Source of the DNA: Holacanthus passer
Lineage: Eukaryota > Chordata > Actinopteri > Pomacanthidae
NCBI GenBank assembly: GCA_025331565.1
Contig: JAFREQ010000026.1
Coordinates: forward strand, 62,001-126,000
Length of the DNA stretch: 64,000 nucleotides
Direction: 5' to 3'
Translations under genes and position numbers: made by a program
The notes under the pieces: model-generated
Databases searched by the model: none
What the model saw: the letters and a program-made list of their open reading frames with translations, nothing else
What the model was told of the DNA's origin: nothing
In this document: in pieces, positions 24,501 through 37,820 of the stretch
How the letters are laid out: the number at the start of each line of letters is the position of its first letter
Position numbering within the stretch: the stretch's first letter is position 1

Positions 24501-27500
24501 ACATTGAATTGTTGTGATGTAATGCTCTGATTTGATCGGTGGAAAGGTCCAGTGTGACATCATCAAGCGGAGACTGATATGTGATCTGTTCACACACACT
24601 GTTCTCCCTCGCTGTCCCTGTGGGTCAGCACAGGGTCAGACATCTGCTTTTTTAAATCTGTATTAATGTTATGGCACCTTCTAGCAATTTGTTGTCTTTT
24701 ACCTTACCTGCAGTTGACCGAACCTGCAAGTTAATGAGCAGACTATCCTCATTAGACTAATTAAGGAAGGTTTCTTACTCTGCTACAAGACACTTCATTC
24801 AAGAGGAGAGAAAATGTTCAGTTTTCAGTTGTTTTTCTGCAATCTGTGAGGATACATTCAACAAACTTGGTGAAGTGATATATTTCACCATGCTCTTGAT
24901 ATCACAATAAAGTATCTGGCATCCAAATCAAAGGAAAGCTGGAACAAACTGAAAAGGATCAAATGTCATTTCCAGATGATATTTGAATCAGGTCTTGTGC
25001 ATGTGTGAGTTGCATTTATATAAAACATTGACAGCTGGACTGTAAATAAGACAAAGATCAAAGCTATAATGCAAGTCTGACTTCAGCACCAAGAAGTGCA
25101 GCGTATTCAGATACTCCACAGAGGAAAATCGATCCCGACAAGTTGACCAAAACAACTGAGCAATACTGTTATCCAGTCCAATTCTCTGAGCTGCAATGCA
25201 CCCCTTCACTTCTTCAGACATAGATATGTGCAAGTATGCTCACACATTCTTCCTCACACACAAACACACATGCACACAAACACACACACACACACACACA
25301 CGTACACCTGTTTTTTGACTTGCAGTCAGCCTCAGAAAAAGCAGGGAGCAATAAGTGATCATAGCTTGACCTAGTTAAATGTGAGCCGTCAGTGTGCGGG
25401 TGCTGACAGGGGATTGCCACCGTTCCTCCTCCTGGAATATCCTCCGTGATGATTCCCCTTAAAGCTGCACTAAGCAACATTTTACCTTAAAGTTTAACCC
25501 GTCTTATCTAAATAATAACAGGAGGAGTATCCATCTCCCCTTCACTGGGACCCCACAAAACTGTCAGATTGCCTTGATAAAATTCACATTCATTGCCACT
25601 GGTGGGATATTTTTAACACCCAGTAATGAATCGACTCTTTAAAGGAGGTGAAGAACTCAATTCAGAGAAAAGAGACTTAGAAAGTCTAATTCACTGACAG
25701 GAATAAATGTGCAGTGTCTGTTCATTGTACCAATAAAGAAGAAGAAAGTGAAGGGAGGGTGCAATTTACTGATGCAATGTTACAAAAGTTCTTGAAAAAC
25801 CAATTCAGCAAAAAGCTCTGCTGCATTGTTTTTCATTAATAAAATTGCACTTTCATGTCTGTCTCTATTTTGGTGAATAAAAATCACACTCATTAGTCTC
25901 CATTGTCCTAAAATAAATGTTATTTACAATAAGTGGTGCTAGGAAACAGACCCACAGACAACATCAGTCTCAGTTTGTTTGACAATCTTCCAACACTCTA
26001 CCCAAGAAAACAAGGTCATAAATAGAGGCGTGCATGGCTCCTCTTAGCTACCTAGTTGAAACAGAATCCAGTCTTCATCCAGCATATCAAGAAATTGAGA
26101 CAAGGTCTCAACCTCAAGGTCATGTAGTTTTTCCAAGTAGACAGTCTGAACCTCCTCACATGCTCGGTTGTGTGGGTGAAGGCCTGGCTCAGTTAACCTT
26201 GACAATCAGAAACTCATAGATTTTATTCCTAAAAGTACTTTTTCTACTACGGTGTTCTATCAATTGAAACTGTCAAATATGTTGCACCCTAATCAATGAT
26301 GTCACACCAGTTGCTTTCCATTATTACCTGTCAGATACACCTGCTGTGACATCACTGGCTGAGGAGTGGGTAGAGGTGCAGTATGCTTCACAGTGTCAAC
26401 CCCTAGAGAGCAGTACAGCCACACTTTGTCATTTTGTATTGATCCATCTTTCCCCTCTGCTAGTTACTGCGAAAACTGAGTTTGGTGCAGTTTTATGATC
26501 AGTCATATCTGCAAAGTTGCTTCATTTTTTGTTCAAAGTCCTCTGCCAGAGCTCAGCAGAGAAAAACTGTCTGGGAAGACAAAAAGTGGGAATTTTGTGT
26601 AAAAAGACATTGTTGCACGAAAAGAGGAATGTAGATTTTGTTTTGCAGTTGACAGGTTGGAGATTAGGAATAATTACAACAACTAATGGCTCTTTCATGG
26701 CATGTGAGTTTTCTTTTGAGATGGACTTGAAAAAATGTGAATCTGTCTTTTAATCCCAGCTATATCTTGTTGTCAGAAGCTCTGGAATATAAATGTGATA
26801 TTTTACCTTTTTTTTTTCAGGAGAAGCTGAGTGATTGGATCTCAGAGCTTCAGGGGAGGTCAGAGAACATCGAGGACCTGGTGTCTGAGCTTGAATTGGC
26901 CTACAACACTGTCGAGGTAAAACGGGCTGACTCTGTGTCATTCACATTTGATACTAAATGGGACTACCACTCTTTAATATTTTTACATCAGATCCACATA
27001 ATGCTGTAATTAAATGATATGATATAAACCATAATATTTCATTTAATTTGTGAATATTTGTAAATATAACATACTTGTTTTTCTCTCCTCTCAACCAGGA
27101 CCAGTGTGTGGAGGTCGAAGCAGCGATGCAGGCACAGAATGAAGAGATGATGGCTCTGGTGATGGAGCAGTACAATAACATGTCTGTCAGCATGGAAGAG
27201 GAGAAGAAGGCCAAGCTGGAGCAGCTATATGACCAGATTGTCTCCTTCCAGGAGAGCATTGACTCTGCCAAGGCCACTCTGGAGACCACGGCCAGAGAGG
27301 CTGAGACTGATGCACGAGTGAGTCCTCAGGCTCTTTAGGCTTATTGATTAGTGGTATCTTATTCAGGCAATGATCAGGGTTTATATGAACTTTCTGATAA
27401 ATCCCTCTTCAATCTGTTCTCCCCACTAGTCTCCTGAAGACATTCATGCAAGGTAATGTGCTTTCAATGAATGAAGTGTGACCTAGTGTGGTTTTCTTAC

Positions 27501-29972
27501 AAGTTTATACTAACATTTTACCACGTAGTGAAAATGAATATAGTTTGCAGCTTGACCTACAGAGCTATAACCTGTGCCAGTATACTGAACATTCAACAGT
27601 AGGGCTCGGTATATAGAAAAGAAATGTGGCTGTGGGCAAAGGCTAAGTGCTGTGTTTGTGTGGTCAGACTCAAAGCAGCCCTGGACTCAGCCATGTCACT
27701 GGAACTGGGTCCCAAGGGACTGCTGGTGTTTGAGGACTATGCCAAGGGCAACACTTCCAGTTCTCACCTCGCACAGCGCAAGGGAATCCCAGGTAGGCCT
27801 GATACAAACACATCTTTGCACCCGACATCTAGAAGAAGTGTTGTGTTGTGTGCATGTGGCAGTTATGAATCATGTGTAACTCCTGGTTTGTGCCTCAGTG
27901 CCTCAGAGGCCTACGCTGCAGCCTCAGGAGCCAGGCTCAGCCACCAGCACCAGTGTCACTGTTTACTGGAAAGTCAACCCTGGAGATATCATAGACTGCT
28001 TCCAGGTCTACTGCATGGAAGATCCACAAGGAGGTAAATACTTTCATGGTGGTGTTTATGTTTGTGATGTGATGTTTAATCACCATCTACTTCAGGTAAA
28101 TTGACATTAATAAATTGATATTAAACTTAATGGCTAATTTTAATTGAAAATACACTTAATTCTTACTTTTGCTAAATTAAAAGAAATACGTGTTTTATAA
28201 TATATAGGATTTATAGGTAGGTGTAGATTTTGTTGATGTGAAATATAAATCCTGTCAACACAGAGGTTATTTCTCCAAAGACTTTCTGAGTTACTAAATA
28301 CCAACATACAAACATAGTGAATGTATTATGGCTGCTGCTGTCCACAGCTGTATCAGAGGAGTACCGTGTGACAGTGAAGGAGAGTTACTGTGTCCTGGAG
28401 GAGCTGGAGCCTGACAAGACCTACAAGGTGTGGGTGATGGCTGTCAACTACACAGGCTGCTCTCTGCCCAGCGAGAGACTCGCTTTCAGAACCGGTCAGT
28501 CCACACACTGGAGCCAAAGTTACAACAACACAACAATTTTGTCAGATAAAACTGGAAGGAACTGTGTTATTTTTTACTGAAATTGTGAAGGGTTTGGATA
28601 AAAGGATTACTATAAATTATACTAGAGGATCTACATTTTGAGGGGTCCATTTGATTGATATTTTGTTCTCTTTCTGGAAGCTCCATCAGTACCAGTGATT
28701 GATACAGACCGCTGTACTGTCATGTGGGATTCAGCCAAGCTGCGGTGGAGCTCAGCAAAACAGACTTCTGAACAGAGTTACACCTTGGAGTACTGCCGCC
28801 AGTATGAACTGGAGGGAGAGGGGCTCAGGTGTGTGTTTTAATCAGATAGGTACCCACATAGACAAAAAGCCATTTAACTCTGTAATTTCTGACACTGATC
28901 ATATTAGGAAAGACAGTCAATTTGGTTTTAAACAAACTGCACTACACCAACACATTTTGATGCACAAAGGTTTATTCCTTTAATTAATGTGTGTGTATGT
29001 ATGCGGGTGTGTGTGTCATACTCCCAGGTCCATCTCAGGTATCAAAATCTGTGAACAGAAGGTTCTTCTGCAGCCCAATGAGAATTATCTGTTTTACATC
29101 AAAGCTGTGAATGAGGCTGGAGCCAGCGAACAGAGCGAGGCTGCACTCATTTCCACCAAAGGTAACAAAACACACACAGAAACTCTCTTTAAACTTCTAA
29201 TTCTGTGTAACATTACACAAATACATTCTTATATTCTGTCCTGTTACTGTTTTCAGGGACAAGGTTCCACCTGCTGAAAGCCTCAGCTCACCCTGCTCTC
29301 GAGCTCTCAGTGGATCAGACTACCCTGCACTACTCTCAGGATGCACATGAAAACACAGCATCTACAGACAAACAGTGAGTTTCCACCACTCCTACCACTC
29401 TTTGGACCACTTTGATGAATATGTGTAAACCAGAGTGTGTGTGTTTTCTAGGTGTCCATCCATCCTGGGTGAGTTGTTGCTGGCAAAAGGACATTACTAC
29501 TGGGAGACCATTGTGTCACAAAGCATAGCTTACAGGCTTGGAGTGGCCTACAGCACAGCCAACAGAAACAGCCCACTGGGGGAAAACAGCCTGTCATGGT
29601 GTTTGCAGTGCATCCCTTCACCATCAGGGTATGCATAAAGTGTTTCCCTCCAATTTACTGTGCTTTCCATCACTGTTTTGGTCCAAACCATCCTTTCTTT
29701 GCTCTCCTTGTCTGTCCAGCTGCAGGTATCAGTTGCTTCACAATGACGTTCACTCCAGTGTGTTTGTGATTGAGATGCCTGAGCGAGTGGGTACTCTCCT
29801 GGATTACCAGTTTGGTCGTCTATCTTTCTACAATGCCCAAAGTGGTCAGCTGTTAGGGACTTTCAGCCACCACTTCACCCAGCCGTGCCACCCTGTTCTA
29901 GCCCTGGAGATGCCAGGCAGCCTGGAGGTCAGCATGGTGCTGGAGGTGCCGGAGTTTACCAAAGACAGCTAG
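18506..29972 (+). CDS. cmya5: Cardiomyopathy-associated protein 5 (myospryn, TRIM-like)
   Basis: Exons: 18506..18621, 19534..20176, 20370..23250 (one extra base, see separate entry), 26821..26916, 27099..27317, 27430..27452, 27668..27792, 27899..28033, 28348..28494, 28681..28828, 29028..29161, 29257..29374, 29452..29628, 29720..29972. With the shift ignored this is about 1737 residues; human CMYA5 has about 4069. The protein is a striated-muscle costamere scaffold that anchors PKA and binds alpha-actinin, desmin and dysbindin. An acidic, Glu-rich, probably disordered N-terminal two-thirds is followed by a B-box-like Cys/His cluster (DWFCLTCGCLLSEDDC), a coiled coil (exons 4-5, with KLEQLYDQIVSFQESIDSAK), two FN3 domains (exons 8-11) and a SPRY domain ending VGTLLDYQFGRLSFYNA. 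The initiator ATG has a good context (accaagATGG). The TRIM-like C-terminus has no RING. Confidence 0.93.
22515..22545 (+). other. cmya5: Apparent +1 frameshift inside cmya5 exon 3
   Basis: The frame entering exon 3 stays open from 20370 and meets TAG at 22542-22544. The next frame is open from 22519 to the donor at 23250 and reads as genuine CMYA5. Exon 3 is 2881 bases (3n+1), although its acceptor and donor are both phase 0, so exactly one base is in excess. The overlap of the two open frames, 22519-22541, brackets the site; the GAAGGAAGAAG run is a likely place. As written, the protein would stop after about 977 residues, losing the B-box, coiled coil, FN3 and SPRY parts. Confidence 0.8.
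23251..26820 (+). other. cmya5 intron 3, non-coding
   Basis: A 3.6 kb intron between the long exon and the coiled-coil exons. It holds a (CA)n run at 25281-25301 and A/T-rich unique sequence. The acceptor is preceded by a run of T (26808-26817). No additional exon was recognised. Confidence 0.6.
25281..25301. repeat. (CA)n microsatellite
   Basis: About ten CA units in cmya5 intron 3, flanked by imperfect CACA stretches from 25256. Confidence 0.9.
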
Positions 29973-32900
29973 CTCGGCTGTCACACGCTGTTTACAGTTC
30001 ATGTTGGACATATTGAATGATAAAATGACCATTACTGGGAAAACTGCAGGTATGACAGGACATAAAATATACAGATATCCACAGTAAAGGCAGAAGACGT
30101 ACTGGGTCCCAGTCTTCTAAATAGGCCTCATTCATGGATTTGTGTGTTTTTAGTGAGATCAAACATAATCACTGCAGTGCTTCATTGCAAAACAAGTTTT
30201 CTCTGATTGAACGGGAATTCAATTGACCGTGTGAAATACAACTGGATTGAAATTTAGTGACTTGAATTTTTTTCACAGGTGTGTCATATTTTGTTTTGTC
30301 AAGGGAGAAGTGAAATGTTGTGGATCATTTTATAAATCTGACCATAACACATGCTGAAGTGATTTTTTTTCTTTTTGTTTTTTTTACTGTTTTGTAAATG
30401 TTCTATGATTTACTCATTTTCAAAATTCTTCTCTTTGTTCAAACCTGTATTTATAGGTACTGAGAGTAAAGGGTCTGACTGCACATTATAATCAAACACA
30501 CACTGTATTGACACTGAAACAATCAATACCTAGGGCCTATTGCTCACACAAAGTTTAGACACTGAAGACACAGAAATATTCTGTAGCACTTTTGAACTGT
30601 GTTTCATATTGTGAATTTGTGTAAATAACTTTATAAACAAATGTGATCACTTCTATATTTTGTTATGTGTGACTCACAGCAAGTGGAGATGAACTGTTTT
30701 CTTTTCCCTGTCTTGTAAACTGATTTTCACATCTGAACTGAATGAACATGTTTCCTTTTTCTATTTGCACAACTGAACTGATTTTTGACTCAGCTCATTA
30801 GTTGTCTTTCTCGACATACATTCACCACTAGAGGGCCTCAGTGCTCCATTGGCATCAATATTGACACAATCATCCAAAAGTGTGTTTATTCTCTTTCCTC
30901 TATAATATGGACAAACTGTTTTGTTCAGGAAATAACCCAAACTGAGATATATACGTTCCACTCTCTACAACTCTGAAGCAGCGGAGTCAAATGAAAAAGC
31001 ATCCTGAGCTATAACTATTTAAAACAACCACTGAGATAAACTATATATTTCCAGATGAGTTTACTGTTGTCTTTGTTTACCTTAAAAGATCCAACTGCCA
31101 TGTATTTTTCATTGCCACTTACACTTACTGCAATGTAATATAATGTACATGATTATAAACCTAAAAATGAATGGAAACTTTGATAAACAAATTAAATGTA
31201 GGCAAATGTGAGTTGAATGGGCTTAACCTCTATTACAAATGGAAGGGACCTCAGGAAATCAATCAAATACATTTCTGTTGCCAATCCTAACAACATCTGC
31301 AAAATCATGCACTTCCAGATTGCCTTTTATGACTTACAGCTACTGTAGATTTTGGAGCTAGACACCTCGCTGACAAAGCTACATGGTTCTCCAGAGGACA
31401 TGTCATTTCACAATTATTACGTTACTATTTTTCCAGGCACTCATACCTTTTCCCCTCATCTCTGACGCCTTACCTCTTTCCTGGAGAAATGGAGAGAGGA
31501 GAAGAGTGAATGGGAGAAGAACACATGCACACCATCAAGGAACAGCTGCTGGCTTCCATGTGATCTGTTGGCCTGCTCAGCTGGAACCTGGCAGAAAGCT
31601 CTTTGGAAGGTGACAGCCTCATTTTACTGGAACTACTCCTTCCTGCAGTGGATAACACCAGGTTGGGAAGTTTTATTGTAGCTGAACCTGGGATGACAAA
31701 AAATCACTGCGATAGATGCAAACATGCATTTATGTTAGCACAAAACTGACAACAGATCCAAATGTGCCATTTATTTCCCTTCAGCCAAAAGAAGCCTCAG
31801 CAGGATTCTCTCCCCTCACGTGACCGATGACTTCAGCAATATCTGATGTCAAGTATGCATCATATCCTTTCAGCTCCATTACTCTCATTTTTTCCATGCG
31901 TAGGGCCAAAACCAAACAAAGAACTCTCTATCCTCCCAACATCTAAACAACCGATCACACAATCAGAGAGGTGGGCAAGAGTGAAATCATCTGTAATTTT
32001 CACTGGAAAAACAAGTCACCCAATAGCATGCCTTGCTGCATCAGCTTAGGAAATGTGTAAAACATCTTTTAAAGCACAAAGTAAGAGGCAAACCGCTCTC
32101 ATAAAATTTTAGTCTAAGATCCAGTTGACTGTTTATAGGCACATTCAGCGAAGTTATACATTATGTGTTCATTTTGCTTGAAAAAAAAAAAGACAGTGGC
32201 CATGGCTGGATTATCATATTTATATTTCAATAACATGAAGACAGTTGTTACCAACCATCCAGAGTATGAACAACTGTAACAGAAATGACAAAGATAATTT
32301 ATGACAATGTATCAAAATTATGAAGGACACCAGCAGTCATGAAGGCACACTGCACCCATATGGTCCTCACAAACCTGTTTGTAGCCCAACAACATTTTGT
32401 AATTGGTAGCACAGACACACACCCCACTGAACACTTTTGTTTCATATGGTGCTTTAAAGGGAATGTAACCATGAAGTGATTTTTTTGGAAGTTGCAAGAG
32501 CAGAAGTATCCTTGCAAGTACACAGAGACACAGGGAAATTATGAAAGCAATCAAATGGAGTAGACACAGTGAAGCATGAGCTGTGAGGATATTAGGGAAC
32601 ATGACTCATTTCATAGTCCTATTTCAGTTTTAGAGGTTCAGACAGTAATGATAAAGCAACAAAGGCAGCTTATGAGACATTCCCAAATGGGACAGACACT
32701 TCATCTTTACAAGGTGACTGTTAAATAGGCACAGCAAATGATAACAAAATAAATGTTGTACAAAAACAGTCGTGGAAAACCATGGCAACAACAGGAATGA
32801 GTGGATTTTTAAATACACAGAATGTCGTAAAGAAACAAAGATGAAAGACACACTGGTTTCTGATAGTCCTTGGGAAAACACACACACAAACATTAGTCCC

Positions 32901-33882
32901 ACATATTTTGCATGTCGAAGTTAATACAGTGTGTAAGGCCCTTCCATTACCTCAGTGTATCTAGCAAAGATTATGACAAGCTAATTAGCCCTATTAGAGG
33001 AAACCACAAGTAAATTGCATTGGTTTTTATCATGAAACTATTTACAACTATACAAGCTATACAAAACAGAGGAGGGGAGAGCAAAGCAAAATAAGTAACT
33101 GGTTGTTCCTGTAGTCATGACTACATACATACTGTACATTACACTAATTCATACATTATTAGAATTTACAGAATATTTTTGCAGTGGGTATGAGGACGGA
33201 TGTGTGCTTAGAGGGGTGCTAAAGGTTCTGAGCTCCTCAATGATAAACCGCAGATTTATAAACTTGAGTAACATAACAATAACAACAAATCTTATAATAA
33301 GGTACTCTAGACAAACACCATTTTACTTTAGTGTCCAAGCTATCTTTAACTCAGTAATTTCAATATCCTCATGAGGCAGGTGAGGACATTTCCATGTTTC
33401 CAATGGTGCATCAACTGTAGTGTGATAAAGAAAAATAAAAACAGAAAATACATATTTCTTGCAGAAAACAAAATGAAGAAGAGGTAAAAAGAAAAATGGA
33501 CAAATGGCCCACTCAGAGGGCAAATAGTGCCACTTTTTTCCCTGCTGGACTTTTCATTTAATTTTGGCTTTCCTTTGAACTTTCTGTGTCTTTCTCATTG
33601 AGCACCACTTCATAGCATTCCATCCATAACCACATACATGCGCTCAACCTTTTTAAAAACCTCACACATGCACTTTTCCTTCGCTTTCACACTAACATCT
33701 TTGAAATCCATCATCATTATCTTGCTGTAAAATAGTCTCTTTTATAATTATATAGTCATACTTCCATTAGTTATTTGCCATTCAAGTTATAGTTCAGCTG
33801 ATGACAATTTTTTGATTTCAGGATGTTGAGTCAGATCCCAAACTGCATTCATAAGGCTGGATCAGGGTTGACACGTCAGGGG
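29973..33882. other. cmya5-mtx3 convergent non-coding region
   Basis: This should contain both 3' UTRs. An ATTAAA at 31191-31196 could serve cmya5. On the minus strand AATAAA occurs at 31677-31672 and could serve a long mtx3 UTR; neither is secure. No other gene, RNA or clear mobile element was recognised, and the short frames here lack family features. Confidence 0.45.
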
Positions 33883-36800
33883 TTAGGCAGGGGTAGAGCT
33901 CTTCTCACTGGCCAGACTGGGTTTGGGGTCTGGTCTGTGGGGTTTGTGCTGGGGGCTGCTGCGAAGGTTGTCATCCATCTACAGTACAGGATGTCCAGTT
34001 TAGTCAGAGCACACATGCTCGAGCATAAAATAATTTGACACTGATTCAGTAAAAGACACTACATATACTTTTAGTACAGCTGAGATTGTACCTGCCAAAT
34101 GCAAATATGAACCCATGCAAAGAAGATAAAAGGAAAGCAGAAGCACCTTCTCTATCAAATTGGACTCTTTATTTACAAGCTGAGTTAGTTTCTGGAGGTT
34201 GGCATCCATTGTTTCCTGAACGGGTGGGGGAGGACCTGGAGAGAGATGAGGCAAGAGGACACACAGAGAAGAAGGAGATAGCAGAGAGTCAGTGAAACAG
34301 GATCAGTGTTAGGTCAGTGTGCACCCAAGAATAAAGCGGAAACAAAGCGCAAACATGCAGTGAAACAAAGATAAGAGAAGAAGGAAAATGCTGATGATGT
34401 TAGTTATTTTGTGTGCTTGCAAATGTATAACTTCTTCCCGTATCTTTGTCTGTGTAGATTTCACCAAGCTGAAGCCCCAAGATTGTGAGTATTTCCAGTG
34501 TGTGTTCTTACAAGGCTGGTCCGAGCTGAAGTAGACTGCGAGGATTTTGTCACAGAAGTGTGTGATGTTATCCAGCTGTCTGAGGTGGCTCTGCAGAGGG
34601 CTGCTGGGGAGACTGGCTTTGTAAAGTGGAGCCAAAAAACCAAACACAAAGGCATCCAGACTGGTCGGCCTGCAAACACAAACGTATGTACATAAAAATA
34701 AATTTAGGCACACACAGAGAGAAGCTGTATGAGACATCAAAATTAGTATTACTTAGAGTGTTTTATATATCCTGAATAATTTTCTCTAAATGACCACTGC
34801 AAAGCATTTTCTAAGTCTGATTTCTCCAAGAATATATATGGAGAATATAGACAATATTTCCATGCAAATTTTTCCAAGCTTTTCCATCTGCTCTGTTTTC
34901 CAATTGCACCTACATGTGTATTCATTTCCTATTTCAATCCAGGCCCGTAGTGTATATACTGGTCATATATTTATATTTTATACTTCATATCCATATCTGC
35001 AACTGTAAATAAATACATTTGTTAATATCTTCTTTTCAGCCTGTTTATTTGTTCTTTTACTATTTAACTGCTGCTATCCTATAGTTGCTGCTGTGATATC
35101 TGAATTCCCCCTCTGTGGGACGAATAAAGACTTATCTTATCTTATATATGGTCCTTCAAATGAACATTTAAGTCCGTAAACATTAAAGAACTCACGAGTT
35201 GCCAAAGAAGTAGTTTGCTGCTCCCAGTCTGTAGGAGAGGAGATTCAGGCACTCTTTAGCATCACTGTAGATCTGAGGCAGACAGTGAGAAAGATTTAGA
35301 GTTATGAAAAAGACAACTTTGCAGTCAAGACTACACAGACCTAACATGTGGACACAACATGTGACTGATGAAACAGACAGATCTGTATTTACCTTTCCCT
35401 CCACTTCAGTGATTCTGTGTAGCGGTGCCTCTCCTTTGGTTAAAAGGATGCGGGAGAGGGCGGTGTTGGCGTGGCGGCTAGGTACAAGAAAGTTAAGAGG
35501 GAATGGCGAGCGTGAAGCAAACCATGGCCTTGTCACATTGGCGTAGTTTTCTGCATCCACCCAGAAAGTGTGCAACTGCGGAACACAAATCATCACTTTA
35601 AATATTAACACCACTCACAGATAAGGGAATAAGCAGAAGAGAGATGTTGTTACCAAAGCTGGTCGTAGTTTCTCTTCAAGCAGAGCTATGTACGCCATGG
35701 TGTCTGCTCCTTGTCTGGCTGACAGCTCATAGTCTGCATTAAACCTCTGAAAAATGAAAAATCACAAATATTACAGCAGATATGCTGATTCTGCTAAATG
35801 AGCTTGGGTACTTAATGACAAGGCAATGGACGGTGAGCCGCCTTGGCATCCACTCTTACCTGTTTCCTTAGGAAGTTGAGAATCTGTGTAGGTTCTTGAA
35901 CTGCAGAGTCTCCACAAAGCAACTCTGGCACTGTAGCTGCAAGTTGAACGACAGGGAGAAGATATTACATTTCCAGACAATTTATATTAATTCACTCCAT
36001 TTTGTAACCCAACCAGATGCTCAGCTGTTGACTTGTCATATGATTTTAGGTATACTGTTGTAGTGTTGTGTTCGAGCATGAAGGCAGCTCCAAATGGATT
36101 GTACAGATGTATTTTACAAATGTCTACTGTATGTACCTAAAAACTATAAATTTTATCAGCCATAGAATTCCCAGTAGACCACATTTGTACAGTATATCAA
36201 ACAACCCCCATGTGGTGTCTGGACCACAATGTTTGTCTCCTTTACACGAAGCTGTAGCCCACCTGTTAGAGTTTTCCATGTCCAGTCTATCGGAGAAACT
36301 GTGAATTTTGCCCCAGAAAACTTGGCGTATGCCTGAAAGACAATCCACACTTGAATCATGAAAGATGATAGTGACAACAGTTCATGCATTTATGATTTAA
36401 AAGTCTGTCATAGATGTTATACTGAAACTATTGATCCAAATGCAAAAGCACTCCAGCATACAAGGTTCGTGGGAATACTTGCTGAGCTGTATACAGCCCC
36501 AATTGCAGGACTGTAATACTTCAATGAAGGCTAAGTTTAGTATGATATCAATCTTGTAATGAAGCAGATTAGGCAGAAAGGACCACTATAATTACATGAC
36601 CAGCCTGAAGCAGTTTCATTTACAGAAAGAAGAAAAACAAGTAAAACCACAAGCCAGAAAATACAAAAAAATTTTTTTTTAAAAAGCACCAAAATGAAGA
36701 CAAACTAAATCCATTAGGGCTGCAATTTAAGATTATTTTAAGTATCAAATAATTTGTCAATTATTTCTTTCTTTAATCGTTTGGGGTACATACATACAAT

Positions 36801-37790
36801 AGTAAAAGCTGTCACAATTTGCAGTCTAAGGTGATGTCTTCACATATCTTATTTTGTCTGACTAACAGTCCAACACCCAAAGATGTCCAGTTTAAAATAA
36901 TATAAAACAGAGAAAAAATGAAAATTATTACACTAGAGAATATGTGGCATCCGACAATTTGATTAATCCTTCAGCTGTAAAATTAATCTTATCTGCTTCC
37001 TGAATTTTTTGTTTTCATTGATTATACTATGAAAATGCCAGTGACAAGATGCAAAGAATTCAGGACTATCCATGACAAAGCCTGACACTTTGTACTTTAT
37101 AAATACATAAGAATGATGCTAATAAACCCACACAAACCAAAAGCTCATTAGTATTCAAAAGGTGGCATAAATGTCATCATGGTCAGAAAATCAGTCAAAG
37201 TGTCACCTTGTGGCAACAGTTATAACTGCATGGATTCACTGAGTGACAACATGATAAACAGCCAGAAAACAACTCACTGTTAATATCCTGACAAGGTTAA
37301 AACTACCTCGGCCACTGTCGATAGATGCCAAGAGAGAAAATGAGGAACATACACAAATAAACTAAAATCTGAGCCTCAACAAACTGACCTTGAAGGACCA
37401 CATTTTTATTAGCTTTGACAGTGAATTCTGACAGCCAAACATTCATGAAGGACAGGCCATGCAGTCACAGCTGTTATGTTACAGCTGATCAAACATGAAA
37501 TTCAAGTGCAAATATTATTTACTTTCCGGAAATCGAGCTGAGCAAACAAGCTAACAAGCAAACTGCAGCAGGTAACACAGTTAGCATGGAAGCTAACCAG
37601 AGATACACAAAGAAGACGCAAAGCAAAACCCGGAGAAAAGCCTTTCGTCTTCAAAACAAGCCCGGATATAGTGACCGTATCTTTATTTACAAGCAGACCA
37701 TAACGTTACCAGGACTATGAGAGACTCGGTGTGGACGGAAGGCAAACCCCAGTCTCCTCCCCAGCATCTCAGCTCCATGGAGGCCGCCAT
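33883..37790 (-). CDS. mtx3: Metaxin-3, mitochondrial outer-membrane protein
   Basis: Exons, in gene order: complement 37710..37790, 36263..36332, 35860..35936, 35654..35746, 35393..35575, 35196..35272, 34512..34669, 34147..34235, 33883..33978. The total is 307 residues (human 312), all phases consistent. Metaxins sit on the mitochondrial outer membrane and work with the SAM complex in beta-barrel protein assembly and cristae organisation. The N-terminal thioredoxin-like part starts MAASMELRCWGGDWGLPSVH. The GST-C-like helical part includes YELSARQGADTMAYIALLEE, RPWFASRSPFPLNF and YSDAKECLNLLSYRLGA, followed by SLDAFVFGFLAPLYK and ANLQKLTQLVNKESNLIEK. Unlike metaxin-1, no C-terminal membrane anchor is evident: the last exon encodes a Pro/Ser-rich tail ending SSTPA. 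A perfect CRE sits 23 bases upstream of the ATG. Confidence 0.96.
35040..35150 (+). mobile_element. 3' end of a non-LTR retrotransposon (possible)
   Basis: CTGTGGGACGAATAAAGACT followed by short TTATC repeats is nearly the same as the end at 63840-63898. A polyadenylation-like AATAAA followed by a tandem pentamer is typical of the 3' tail of fish LINE copies. Only the tail is recognisable. It lies in mtx3 intron 6, antisense to the gene. Confidence 0.5.
36714..36995 (+). mobile_element. Non-autonomous DNA transposon (teleost 'GGGCTGCAACTAA' MITE), decayed
   Basis: It starts TTAGGGCTGCAATTTAAGAT and continues with segments I recognise from a very abundant teleost repeat: TTTAATCGTTTGG, AAGGTGATGTCTTCA, TTTTGTCTGACTAACAGTCC and AACACCCAAAGATG. 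The far end is eroded (ATTAATCCTTCAGC). The family is usually placed with hAT-like elements; this was not checked. It lies in mtx3 intron 1. Confidence 0.65.
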
Positions 37791-37812
37791 GTTTGATTCA
37801 TGGAGCAGCTGG

Positions 37813-37820
37813 TGACGTCA
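37813..37820. promoter_or_regulatory. Perfect palindromic CRE at the mtx3 start
   Basis: TGACGTCA lies 23 bases upstream of the mtx3 ATG on its minus strand, flanked by CpGs. It is probably in the 5' UTR or core promoter. CREB/ATF binding is inferred from the octamer. Confidence 0.5.
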
